Shown here: piece after piece, positions 32,024 to 40,255 of the stretch
Layout of the letters: each line of letters begins with the position of its first letter
Numbering within the stretch: position 1 is the first letter of the stretch
Source of the DNA: an uncultured Oscillospiraceae bacterium
Lineage (GTDB): Bacteria; Bacillota; Clostridia; Oscillospirales; Acutalibacteraceae
Length of the DNA: 64,000 nucleotides
Assembly (NCBI GenBank): GCA_902492895.1
Contig: CABUNG010000001.1
Coordinates: 203,600 to 267,599, forward strand
Reading direction: 5' to 3'
Program-made: the position numbers and the translations under genes
The notes under the pieces: model-generated
What the model was told of the DNA's origin: nothing
What the model saw: only the letters and a program-made list of their open reading frames with translations
Databases searched by the model: none

Positions 32024-32899
32024 TTATAGAAACCGATCGATTTTTTGCGAACAGGCGATGGCGAGGGCGCCCGGACCGATATGGCAGGCGACGCTCAGCG
32101 ACAGGGGATCGCAGTAGGTCACCGGAATCCCGAAGTCCTCCTCGATAGACGCCGCAAAGCCGCGGGCTGCCGCTTCATTGTGCGTATGCGCGACATAGAC
32201 CCGGACCTGATCCATCCCCCCGAACCGGGTCATGATATCGTTCCGCATCGCCTCGATCATCAGAGACCTGGCCAGCTTTTCGTTCCGGGCTTTGGCGAAC
32301 GCGTCCAGCTTTTCTCCCTGAATCTGCAGCACAGGCTTGATCCGCAGCACCGTCGCAACAGCGGCCGCCGCCGGGGTGACGCGTCCGCCTTTTTTCAGAT
32401 ACTTCAAGGTATCGAGCTGAATATAAATACTGGAGTCAAAGCGGGTTTCTTCCAAAATCGTCCGAATCTCTGCGGCGGTTTTACCCGCTCCGGCCAGCTC
32501 CAGCGCATCCATGACCGATTGGCGCTGCGTGACCGAGATGCGCTGATTGTTGACGACCTGAACCCGGCCGTCGTAGTCCATCGCGAGAGCCAGCGCCGTC
32601 GCATAGGAGCCCGACAGACCGCTGGACATGGGGATATGCACGACCTCGTCATACTTCTGCAGCAGGCTGTCCCACAGGTCCACAATGTCACCGATCGCGG
32701 GCTGAGACGTCGATACCGCGAGTTCCGGATCGGTTAATTTATCATAAAAGGCGGCCTGGGTCAGGCTGATATCTTCATAAAAAAGATCGTCCTGGATGAG
32801 AAAAGGCATGGGAATGACGAAAATACCGAGGTCTTTTGCCAAATCCTGCGGTATGCCGCTGTTGCTGTCGGTGACAATGGCCGTCTTGGTTGGCAGCAT
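32024..32899 (-). CDS. DegV family fatty-acid-binding protein
   Basis: 291 residues from ATG 32899 (AAGGAG 9 bases upstream; an ATG at 32920 lacks a site). DegV fold: TAIVTDSNSGIPQDLAKDLG, VSTSQPAIGDIVDLWDSLL (TSQP motif), VVHIPMSSGLSGSYATA (SSxLSGT-like), YLKKGGRVTPAAAAVATVLR, and SVACHIGPGALAIA (HxGPG). Related proteins (FakB) hold a fatty acid for phosphorylation by FakA; here no kinase is nearby. Last gene of a dapA-HAD-degV cluster. Confidence 0.88.
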   Translation of the reverse strand: MLPTKTAIVTDSNSGIPQDLAKDLGIFVIPMPFLIQDDLFYEDISLTQAAFYDKLTDPELAVSTSQPAIGDIVDLWDSLLQKYDEVVHIPMSSGLSGSYATALALAMDYDGRVQVVNNQRISVTQRQSVMDALELAGAGKTAAEIRTILEETRFDSSIYIQLDTLKYLKKGGRVTPAAAAVATVLRIKPVLQIQGEKLDAFAKARNEKLARSLMIEAMRNDIMTRFGGMDQVRVYVAHTHNEAAARGFAASIEEDFGIPVTYCDPLSLSVACHIGPGALAIACSQKIDRFL

Positions 32900-32916
32900 G
32901 GAAGTTATCTCCTTAT

Positions 32917-33633
32917 TCACGGATTGACAGGGAGGTCCCTATCCAGATAACAGCGCAGTTCATCGAATCCGCCGTGCGGAAAAGCCCCGATGTCCCGGCC
33001 GGTTTTGTTGATCAGGCAATCGGTCAGCAGAAAGACCCGCATTCCGGTTTCCGCAGCGACCATGTCCTCACCGACGTCGTTCCCCACCATCAGACAGTCC
33101 TCCGCCCGGCAGCCGAGACGCTCTGTCAGTTCCCGGTAATATGCCGGATTCGGTTTGCAGGAGCGGGAATTCTCGTAGGTGGTATAGAATTCGAACGCGG
33201 CAGGATCCAACCCCGCCCAGCGCATCCGGCTTTCCGTGGCCACGGCGGGGAAAATCGGATTGGTCGCCAGGGCGATACGGACACCGCGGTGTTTGAGATC
33301 ATCAATCGTGTCTCTGGCCTGCGGATTGAAACCGCAGGCCGCCGCCGCTTTCTGAAAATCTTCCCGGTAAAAGGCATCGAATAGCGGCTTGTCCTGCAGG
33401 GCCCTTTCCCCGAATGTCGCGGCAAAGCAGGCCCAAAACACCTCTTCATTTGTCCGGCTGCCGTCGTTTTCCACCATGGCGGCGGTCCCGGCCCAAACGC
33501 TGTCGATCAGTTTGGCCGGTTCATAGCCGTAAGGAGCCAATTTGGCGGCCAGACACTGGAAATACGCTTTTATAAAGGCATCCTGATCCATGGGAAGCAG
33601 GGTGCCGTCCAGATCAAACAATACCGTTGTCAT
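32917..33633 (-). CDS. HAD-family hydrolase
   Basis: 238 residues from ATG 33633 (GGAGGGTTTGG just upstream). Motif I VLFDLDGTLLP at the N-terminus, motif II in RIALATNPIFP, motif III Lys in SRSCKPNPAYYREL, motif IV MVGNDVGEDMVA. A phosphatase or haloacid-dehalogenase-type enzyme with a helical cap; substrate unknown. It is 17 bp before degV and probably co-transcribed. Confidence 0.85.
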   Translation of the reverse strand: MTTVLFDLDGTLLPMDQDAFIKAYFQCLAAKLAPYGYEPAKLIDSVWAGTAAMVENDGSRTNEEVFWACFAATFGERALQDKPLFDAFYREDFQKAAAACGFNPQARDTIDDLKHRGVRIALATNPIFPAVATESRMRWAGLDPAAFEFYTTYENSRSCKPNPAYYRELTERLGCRAEDCLMVGNDVGEDMVAAETGMRVFLLTDCLINKTGRDIGAFPHGGFDELRCYLDRDLPVNP

Positions 33634-33713
33634 CCAAACCCTCCGACGATGAGATCGCTTTATTATAGTATGATTTGGTTCGGAAGTCAAACATTCCGCG
33701 TAGCGCGGAAGCC

Positions 33714-34604
33714 TTACGGCAGCAGGCCGTATGTCCGCAGGCAAGCGAGGAGGCGTTTCTCAGCCGCGGGCTCCATGCCGCAGAGGGGCAGACGGCAGGG
33801 TCCTGCCGCGTAACCCATGGCGTTGAGGGCCCGTTTGACCGGAATGGGGCTGACATCACAAAACAGGGCGTCGATAAGGTCCAGCGCATACAGCTGCAGA
33901 GAAGCGCTTTTTTCCACGTCTCCCTCAAAGAAGCTCTGACAGATGCTGTGCGTTACCCGCGGAAGAAGGTTGGCGAGGATCGAGATGACGCCGGAGGCCC
34001 CAAGGGCGAGAGCGGCCGTGATCTGATCGTCGTTGCCGGAGTAGATGGCCAGATCGTCCCCGCACAGGGAACGGATCTCCGCGAGCTGGGAAACGCTGCC
34101 GCCCGCCTCTTTTACCGCGACAATGTTGTCGATGTCGCTGAGGCGGCGGTAGGTTTCGGGGCGGATATTTACCCCGGTCCGGGAAGGGACGTTATACAGA
34201 ATGATGGGCAGATGAGATGCCTCCGCGCAGGCCCTGAAATGGCGGTACAGCCCTTCTTGGGAGGTCTTGTTGTAGTAAGGTGTAACGTGCAGGAGCGCGT
34301 CGGCTCCAAGGCGCTCCGCCTCACGGGACAGTTCCGCGGCGTGGACGGTGCAGTTGCTGCCGACGCCTGCGATGACCGGGAGCATACCGTGTGCCCGTTT
34401 TACCGCATATTCGATCACGGACAGATGTTCTTCATCTGTCAGAGTCGAGCACTCGCCGGTGGTGCCCGCTATAACGAGAGCATCGGTTTGATTTTCAAGA
34501 TGAAAGTCAATCAGCCTGCCGAGTTCCACATAATTGACCGAACCGTCCGGATACATGGGGGTGACGAGCGCCACGCCCGAACCTCGAAACACACACGTTT
34601 TCAC
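33714..34604 (-). CDS. dapA: 4-hydroxy-tetrahydrodipicolinate synthase (DapA)
   Basis: 296 residues from GTG 34604, preceded by AAAAAGGAG. DapA features: GSGVALVTPMYPDGSVNY, AGTTGECSTLTDEEH (pyruvate site), LHVTPYYNKTSQEGLYRHF (catalytic Tyr), YNVPSRTGVNI (Arg), and the Schiff-base Lys in IVAVKEAGGS. It condenses pyruvate with aspartate semialdehyde to start the lysine/diaminopimelate (and dipicolinate) branch. Related aldolases (NanA, KDG aldolase) share the fold, but these motifs and the length favour DapA. Dipicolinate supply would suit the sporulating host. Confidence 0.88.
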   Translation of the reverse strand: MKTCVFRGSGVALVTPMYPDGSVNYVELGRLIDFHLENQTDALVIAGTTGECSTLTDEEHLSVIEYAVKRAHGMLPVIAGVGSNCTVHAAELSREAERLGADALLHVTPYYNKTSQEGLYRHFRACAEASHLPIILYNVPSRTGVNIRPETYRRLSDIDNIVAVKEAGGSVSQLAEIRSLCGDDLAIYSGNDDQITAALALGASGVISILANLLPRVTHSICQSFFEGDVEKSASLQLYALDLIDALFCDVSPIPVKRALNAMGYAAGPCRLPLCGMEPAAEKRLLACLRTYGLLP

Positions 34605-34686
34605 CGATGGTCCACTCCTTTTTGCCTGTCTGGTCCGAGTGTACCACAGTCGGGATAAAAACGGTGCAAAGAAATCCGCTGTCCTA

Positions 34687-35568
34687 TCAAGATTCCATGA
34701 AGGCCCCCCGGCCGATAACGCCGAGCAAGTCGGACAGGGGGGCCGTTTCGTATTTGCCGCGGTGCCGGATGGCGTTGAGATCGTTGTGAAGGGACAGTCC
34801 CCGGACGTGAAGCTCCGCCAGACTGCCGTCTTCAATCGATCCCCGCACCAGCAAGTCGGGCAGAATGGTGATGCCGAGTCCGGCCTTGGCGGCCTCGATC
34901 AGAGCGGTGGAATTGATGCTGGTCCAGACCGGCCGGGGCGTCAGTCCCGAAAGAAGAAGCGCGCTGTCAAAGGTATCCCGGATAGCGCTTCCCTTCTGAC
35001 GGAGCAGAAGTTTTTCCCCGCACAGCTCCTGAATGGACAGGTCGGGTCCCGGGCGGTAGAAGGGCGCCGCCACCACCACCAGACGGTAGGAAGCGAATGG
35101 GGTGCAGAGAAAAGGCCCTTGGGGCGGGACGCCCTCCACCAGGGCGAGGTCGGCGCCGCCGGCCCGCAGGAGCTCCACGGCGTCGCCGGCGCTGACTACT
35201 TCGACCTCCACGGGGGTCTGCGGCCGGACCGCGGCGAACCGACGCAGCAGGCGCGGCAGCCAGAAAGAAGCAATGGTGATGCTGGAGACGAGGTGCAGAG
35301 GCGTTTCATCTTCCAAGGTCTCCATCCGGGCGTCGAGCGCTTCGCACGCGGTCAGAATGGGCGTGGCCTCCTCGAGGAGGCGAAGGCCGCACGGAGTCAG
35401 GCGGACCCCTTTGGGCAGGCGGTCAAAGAGCGCCGTCCCCGCCTTGTCTTCCATTTCCCGGACGGCGTGTGAGACCGCCGACTGGGTGAGGTAAAGCTGT
35501 TCCGCCGCCTTGGTGAAGTTGCCGGTTCGAGCGATCTCCCGCAGGATCCGATAGTGCCGCAGAGTCAC
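34687..35568 (-). CDS. LysR-family regulator of the chromate-transporter pair
   Basis: 293 residues from GTG 35568 with GGAGGGTGTTCC before it. N-terminal winged HTH (LRHYRILREIARTGNFTKAA, YLTQSAVSHAVREME); C-terminal periplasmic-binding-like effector domain from about residue 90 (LVSSITIASFWLPRLL). It is divergent from the two chrA halves; a T-N11-A motif, TGAAAAATATTCA (35585-35597), lies between them. The inducer is unknown. Confidence 0.85.
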   Translation of the reverse strand: MTLRHYRILREIARTGNFTKAAEQLYLTQSAVSHAVREMEDKAGTALFDRLPKGVRLTPCGLRLLEEATPILTACEALDARMETLEDETPLHLVSSITIASFWLPRLLRRFAAVRPQTPVEVEVVSAGDAVELLRAGGADLALVEGVPPQGPFLCTPFASYRLVVVAAPFYRPGPDLSIQELCGEKLLLRQKGSAIRDTFDSALLLSGLTPRPVWTSINSTALIEAAKAGLGITILPDLLVRGSIEDGSLAELHVRGLSLHNDLNAIRHRGKYETAPLSDLLGVIGRGAFMES

Positions 35569-35584
35569 GGAACACCCTCCTATA

Positions 35585-35649
35585 TGAAAAATATTCATGT
35601 CATTGCTGAAATTCTATCATTTTACAGATGGGTTTGCAAGCCGTATACT
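35585..35649 (+). promoter_or_regulatory. LysR box and promoter of the chrA pair
   Basis: TGAAAAATATTCA (35585-35597) is a dyad of T-N11-A form typical for LysR proteins, 23 bp upstream of TTTACA (35621-35626), 17 bp, TATACT (35644-35649). Confidence 0.65.
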
Positions 35650-35677
35650 GTTTTAAGAAGAAAAGGGGATTGGAGCT

Positions 35678-36241
35678 ATGAAAAAAGGCCGGCTTTGTCT
35701 GTGGCTGTTCGGGATCAATTTGCTCATCAGCGCCTTTGCCTTCGGCGGAGGGTATGTGGTGGTGCCGATGATCCGCAAATATTTTGTTACGCGCAAGGGG
35801 CTGTTCTCCGAAGATGATCTCGTCGGGATGGCCGCTGTCGCCCAGTCCTCCCCCGGAGCGATTGCCATGAATCTGGCCGCGCTGGCCGGATACCGGACGG
35901 CGGGCGTTGTCGGGAGCGTCGTCAGCTGCGTGGCGGGGGTGCTGCCTCCGCTGCTGCTTCTGTCGGTGATCTCGATGTTTTATACGGTGTTCAGCCAGAA
36001 TGTCCTGATCGCGGCCATTCTCAAGGGGATGCAGGCGGGGGTGGCGGCGCTGATCGTGGATGTAGTGGTGGATCTATGCCGGGCGGTGCTCAAAGACCGT
36101 TCCCCCTTGCTCACCGCCATGATCCCGGCCGCCTTTCTGGCGAGCTTTGTTCTTGGGATCAACGTCGCCTTGATCCTGGTGGCCGCTTGCCTGCTTTGCA
36201 TCGGCCGGGCATTCTGGATGAAAAGGCAGGTGAAAAACTGA
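35678..36241 (+). CDS. Half-size chromate transporter (ChrA N-terminal type)
   Basis: 187 residues, about 5-6 transmembrane helices, ATG after GGGGATTGGAGCT. ChrA-domain signature: FGINLLISAFAFGGGYVVVP, EDDLVGMAAVAQSSPGAIAM. Full ChrA has two such domains in one chain of about 400 residues; in many Firmicutes they are two adjacent genes whose products act together. The next gene is the second half, overlapping by one base. Whether the substrate is chromate, sulfate or another anion is not known here. Confidence 0.88.
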   Translation: MKKGRLCLWLFGINLLISAFAFGGGYVVVPMIRKYFVTRKGLFSEDDLVGMAAVAQSSPGAIAMNLAALAGYRTAGVVGSVVSCVAGVLPPLLLLSVISMFYTVFSQNVLIAAILKGMQAGVAALIVDVVVDLCRAVLKDRSPLLTAMIPAAFLASFVLGINVALILVAACLLCIGRAFWMKRQVKN

Positions 36242-36804
36242 TGCAGAGCCTGTGGCAGCTGTTTCTGGCATTTTTACAGATCGGTCTGTTCAGCATCGGG
36301 GGCGGTTACGCCGTCATTCCTGCTATTCAGCAGCAGGTGGTGAACACTTACGGCTGGATCAGTCAGCAGACCTTCACCGATATCATCACCATTTCCCAGA
36401 TGACGCCGGGCCCTCTTGCGGTCAATACGTCCACCTTCGTCGGCATCCGGATCGCAGGGATTCCCGGGGCGATTGTGGCCACGGTCGGCTGTATTTTGGC
36501 GGGGGTTACGATTTCCCTGCTGCTGTACGCCTTTTTCCAAAAGCACAGCGAATCGGTCTACGCGGCGGAGGTCCTGCGGGGGCTCAAAGCGACGTCGGTC
36601 GGGCTGATCATGGGGGCGGCGGCCACCATCCTGATGCTGACCTTCTTCGGTACCTCCGTTTTTTCCGCCGTTTCCGCAGTGGAGTGGCCGGCGGTGGTCG
36701 TGTGCGGCGTCTCTCTATTTGTGCTCCGCAAGTGGAAGGCGAACCCCATCCTGCTGCTGATCGCCGCGGGGGCAGTGGGCGCCCTGGTGTATGGATTTCG
36801 CTGA
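36241..36804 (+). CDS. Half-size chromate transporter (ChrA C-terminal type)
   Basis: 187 residues from ATG 36241 (TGATG overlap with the preceding stop). It repeats the domain pattern of its partner: AFLQIGLFSIGGGYAVIPAI, FTDIITISQMTPGPLAVNTS, FVGIRIAGIPGAIVATVGCI. The two genes form a short-chain ChrA pair under the divergent LysR gene. Confidence 0.88.
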   Translation: MQSLWQLFLAFLQIGLFSIGGGYAVIPAIQQQVVNTYGWISQQTFTDIITISQMTPGPLAVNTSTFVGIRIAGIPGAIVATVGCILAGVTISLLLYAFFQKHSESVYAAEVLRGLKATSVGLIMGAAATILMLTFFGTSVFSAVSAVEWPAVVVCGVSLFVLRKWKANPILLLIAAGAVGALVYGFR

Positions 36805-36805
36805 A

Positions 36806-36840
36806 AAACCCCCTTGCAGGCAGCCGGCTGCAAGGGGGTT
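36806..36840 (+). terminator. Rho-independent terminator
   Basis: AACCCCCTTGCAG / CTGCAAGGGGGTT 13-bp stem with an 8-base loop immediately after the chrA stop. Confidence 0.85.
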
Positions 36841-37029
36841 ACGTTATGCCGCACGAGCAGGCGGACGCGGGGGTGGAAGACACCCGACCCGATCGTACGG
36901 CATCTCGATTCAGGCCGCGCAGCGGTACACCGCGGTATGGACTCCGGAATCTCCGGCAACCGCGAGTGGAAACGGCGTATCCTTCGTGTTAGAATGAATA
37001 GGACGGCTAAAAAGGAACATTTGAGGGGG

Positions 37030-37750
37030 ATGGATACGCTGGATGTGGGAATGCCGACTTTGATAGAGTTGCCAGAGCTGGAGGATTGTGCAGGACTGTG
37101 CCGGGAACAGGGGCTGCCGTTTCTGGAGCTCATAAAAAATACGGGATTGATTACACGATTCACCTGGATGACAAATTAAACCCAGTGACTTCAAACCACA
37201 TGTGGCGGAGGCATATACCCAAACCGTGCGAGTCACCATTGCGATTGCCAAGAGGCTGCAGATACCGGTTTTGAACAAGCATTTATCCGGGGGTGTATGT
37301 TACGCTCCCCGACATAAGGGCGTATCTAGAGCATATGAGGACCAGTATCGGCTGAACATGGTCCGTTTTCGAGAGGAATGCGAAAGGAATGTCGGCCGAG
37401 CCCCGATTCAAAATTGTGTGGATTACAACGGATATACGGCGTTTCAGAGGTGGCCGATCGAGATACTGCTCAAAAGCCCCGTCTTTGCGCGGACGTTTGA
37501 TATGGGGCACAATCACAGCATGGGGGACGCGGATGAGCCGATCATCGAGATCCATCAAGATAAACTGTGCCACTTTCATTTTCACGACGCCGTAGGCATA
37601 CAAAATCGTCTTGTACTTGTTGAGATAGATATGCCGTGGTATCTGCACGTGGCGAATCAACGCGAAGACCGGATCGTTCTCGAAACAAAAACGGTGGAGG
37701 GTCTGCGCCAATCGGTCCGGTGGATCCGCCATTTCCGGTCTAGTCTGTAA
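37030..37750 (+). pseudogene. Decayed sugar-phosphate isomerase/epimerase (xylose-isomerase-like TIM barrel)
   Basis: The gene begins well (GAGGGGG, then ATG 37030: MDTLDVGMPTLIELPELEDC), but after LPFLEL the frame is lost around 37120-37140. A second frame reads KYGIDYTIHLDDKLNP near 37137-37184, and a third continues VAEAYTQTVRVTIAIAKRLQ from 37200 to the end, with a C-terminus (FDMGHNHSMGDADEPIIEIH, CHFHFHDAVG, LETKTVEGLRQSVRW) typical of AP-endonuclease-2/xylose-isomerase-like sugar isomerases. At least two frameshifts and a probable small deletion are needed to explain it, so it is broken. It is preceded by the chrA terminator. Confidence 0.8.
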
Positions 37751-37779
37751 ATGGCGGATGAGGTGCAGGGCGTTGCCGT

Positions 37780-38661
37780 TCAATTCTTATCGTACCGGCA
37801 GGCCCGGCCGCTCTTGATGAACCCCGCCGCTTCATACAGGCCTATAGCCGGTTTATTGCCGATCCCGGTATCCACATAGGCATACCGATAGCCCTGATCC
37901 CGCATCGCGCACAGGCCGCGGATCACGCAGTTTTTCAGAATTCCCCGCCGGCGGTAGGGTTCCAAACAGGCGACCGGGTTGAGCATAACGGTCCGGCTCT
38001 CCGGATCCATCCACCAGGACAGATACGCGGCGAGAGCGCCGGTATGGGGATCCCGCACCACCTCGTCCCGAACATAACGGGCGTCGGAGGCGCGACGGTA
38101 GGATTGGAACATCGCCTTTGTGACCGGCGATCCGGTCGGTAGGGCGGCAAACATGATCCGATCCTCTATATCGCGGTCCTTCAGCAGATCCGGGATAAAG
38201 GGATCGATCGGCGCCGAGACGCGCCTATAGCGGGCGAGTGGGCAGACCGCTTGGAAGCGGCTTTCCGAGGCTTGGACATATCCGCGCCGGAGGAGTGCGC
38301 CGATTAGGCCGGTTTCGGTATCGTTTTCTTCTGTCGAGAGTGGGCCGTCCGATGAAAAAGCGGCCTCGACCGCCTCCAAGGCGTCTGCCGCCAAACCGTC
38401 CGGGACGGAAGGGAGAAGGGCCAGATGAAACGAGCGTTCATCTTCATACAGTAGGGCGTACCCGATGGCTCGTCCGCTCTCGGATACGAGATAGGCATAA
38501 CGAAAAAAGTCGACGGCACCCCCGCCGAAGAAGTAGCGGTCCACGCCGAGGCCGCCCTGATGAAAATGCCAGACAGCCGGGTTGGCGGCACAAAGGACGC
38601 TTTCGATGTGCCGCACGGTCTGGTATCCGGTTTCATCCCGGATGGCTGTCAGTCGGATCAA
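37780..38661 (-). CDS. GNAT-family N-acetyltransferase
   Basis: 293 residues from TTG 38661 (AGGAGG immediately upstream); an in-frame ATG at 38679 overlaps the stop of the methyltransferase gene as ATGA and is the alternative. The C-terminal GNAT domain (about residues 185-290) shows VACLEPYRRRGILKNCVIRG, the acetyl-CoA loop, and AYVDTGIGNKPAIGLYEAAG. The N-terminal half looks like a second, degenerate GNAT domain (RYAYLVSESGRAIGYALLY). Substrate unknown. Confidence 0.75.
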   Translation of the reverse strand: MIRLTAIRDETGYQTVRHIESVLCAANPAVWHFHQGGLGVDRYFFGGGAVDFFRYAYLVSESGRAIGYALLYEDERSFHLALLPSVPDGLAADALEAVEAAFSSDGPLSTEENDTETGLIGALLRRGYVQASESRFQAVCPLARYRRVSAPIDPFIPDLLKDRDIEDRIMFAALPTGSPVTKAMFQSYRRASDARYVRDEVVRDPHTGALAAYLSWWMDPESRTVMLNPVACLEPYRRRGILKNCVIRGLCAMRDQGYRYAYVDTGIGNKPAIGLYEAAGFIKSGRACRYDKN

Positions 38662-38675
38662 GCGGACTCCTCCTC

Positions 38676-40088
38676 TCATGTGTGCAGACGAAGCCCCTTG
38701 GGGTATCGGTTTTTAAGACGGCCGCCCGATGTCTTGCCGAATCCCGTGACGATTCCGGACGCGGCGACGGCCGTCCAGCCGGAACAGCCCGGCGCGTCGA
38801 TTTCCTCTCCCCGCAGGAAGGCGTACAGCCGGGGATCGTCCGGCGGCAGGTCGAGAAGATGCCGGCAATCCGCCGCCCGCGCGGCCATGAACAAGCCGTG
38901 TCCGGGCTCGAGCCGGGTGGCTCCCCGGCCCGTCACCAGAATGTCCGCGGCGGCAGGACCTGCACCGAGGATCGGCAGCCCCCGCAGGTCCGGGAGACCC
39001 GGCGGAAGCAGCCGTACGGTTTTGCCGAACGCGGCAAAGGTGCCTTTGGGTGAATTTGAGAAACACTCTTCGTATAATTTTTGAGCCGATATACGAATGG
39101 TATCGCATTTTGGCTTGTCATATAACGGCCGGGAGGGGACAGGGCCCTCTTCCCGCCGGAGCAGCGCGAGAAAATGCCCCTCCCCGCCGTCCTGAGGCAG
39201 TATGCGGCGGCACCGTTCAAAGGGGATGCCGTCGAAAGGCTCTTCCCCCGGCAGGGAAAATGGGGCCAGCGCCGATACGGGAAATCCCGGCCTTCCGAAG
39301 TCCGCGTGGCCGAGATCCGCCAGGGAGAAATCGGGATGCTCCCGCAAAAAAGCGCCGATCGTCCCCTCGTTTTCCTCGGGCGCGAAGGTGCAGGTGGAGT
39401 AGAGCAGGCGGCCCCCCGGACGGACCAGGCGGGCGGCCTCGCGCAGAATGTTCCGCTGGCGTTTCGCGCACAAACGGATGTTATCGAGACTCCACTGCTC
39501 CAAAGCGGCCGGCTCCTTGCGGAACATCCCTTCCCCGGAACAGGGGGCGTCCACCAGCACGCCGTCGAATACAGGCCCCAGCCTATCCGCAAGAAGAGCG
39601 GGCTCGGCGCTGGACACGACGGCGTTTGGCACGCCGCAGCGTTCGATGTTCTGCAGGAGGATTTGGGCGCGGGCGCCTACGATCTCGTTGGCCCACAACA
39701 GACCTTGCCCATCCAGCGCCGCGGCGATGCCGGTCGACTTTCCCCCCGGGGCGGCGCACAGGTCGAGAATCCACTCGCCGGGACGGGGGAAAAGGACGGT
39801 GGCCGGCGCCATGGCGGAGGGCTCCTGCATATAATAGGCGCCCGCATGATGGAGCGGATCGGCCCCCGCTTTCCATTCTCCCTGAATCTCGAAACCGCAG
39901 GGAGAAAAAGGGACGGGAGTCAAGGCTTCGGGAAAAAGAGCGCGGAAGGTTTCGATGGGGCATTTGAGCGTGTTCACCCGCAATCCCCGATGGAGCGGCG
40001 ACGTCAGAGCCGCGTAGAAGGCGGGGGCCTCCTTTTCGAGAAGGCGGTCCATCCGCCGCCGGAACTCGTCCGGTAATGATTCTGTCAT
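38676..40088 (-). CDS. rsmF: NOL1/NOP2/Sun-family 16S rRNA (cytosine-C5) methyltransferase
   Basis: 470 residues from ATG 40088 (AAGGAGGCGGCAAGG before it). SAM-binding motif ILDLCAAPGGKSTGIAAALD (about residues 107-126), the first catalytic-region Cys in VDAPCSGEGMFRKEP, and the nucleophile Cys in LLYSTCTFAPEENEGT. N-terminal RsmB/F-type domain; the C-terminal ~150 residues form a PUA-like part, as in RsmF and the Firmicute homologues. It methylates C5 of cytosines in 16S rRNA. The symbol is by family; the exact base is not determinable. Confidence 0.87.
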   Translation of the reverse strand: MTESLPDEFRRRMDRLLEKEAPAFYAALTSPLHRGLRVNTLKCPIETFRALFPEALTPVPFSPCGFEIQGEWKAGADPLHHAGAYYMQEPSAMAPATVLFPRPGEWILDLCAAPGGKSTGIAAALDGQGLLWANEIVGARAQILLQNIERCGVPNAVVSSAEPALLADRLGPVFDGVLVDAPCSGEGMFRKEPAALEQWSLDNIRLCAKRQRNILREAARLVRPGGRLLYSTCTFAPEENEGTIGAFLREHPDFSLADLGHADFGRPGFPVSALAPFSLPGEEPFDGIPFERCRRILPQDGGEGHFLALLRREEGPVPSRPLYDKPKCDTIRISAQKLYEECFSNSPKGTFAAFGKTVRLLPPGLPDLRGLPILGAGPAAADILVTGRGATRLEPGHGLFMAARAADCRHLLDLPPDDPRLYAFLRGEEIDAPGCSGWTAVAASGIVTGFGKTSGGRLKNRYPKGLRLHT

Positions 40089-40170
40089 CCTTGCCGCCTC
40101 CTTGCTGTACATCTCATTATAGAAGGAGGGCCCCCGCCTTGTCAAATGGCTTGAGCTGGCGGTGAAATGA

Positions 40171-40207
40171 AAGGGAGGAGGCATTTGCAAAATGCCTCCT
40201 CCCTTGT
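40171..40207 (-). terminator. Terminator downstream of rsgA
   Basis: GGGAGGAGGCATTT / AAATGCCTCCTCCC stem with a TTTCATTT tail on the minus strand, about 50 bp past the RsgA stop. Confidence 0.75.
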
Positions 40208-40255
40208 ATAATCAACCGGGCCGACCTGTCCGGACCACATCCTCGCCGCGGCGTT

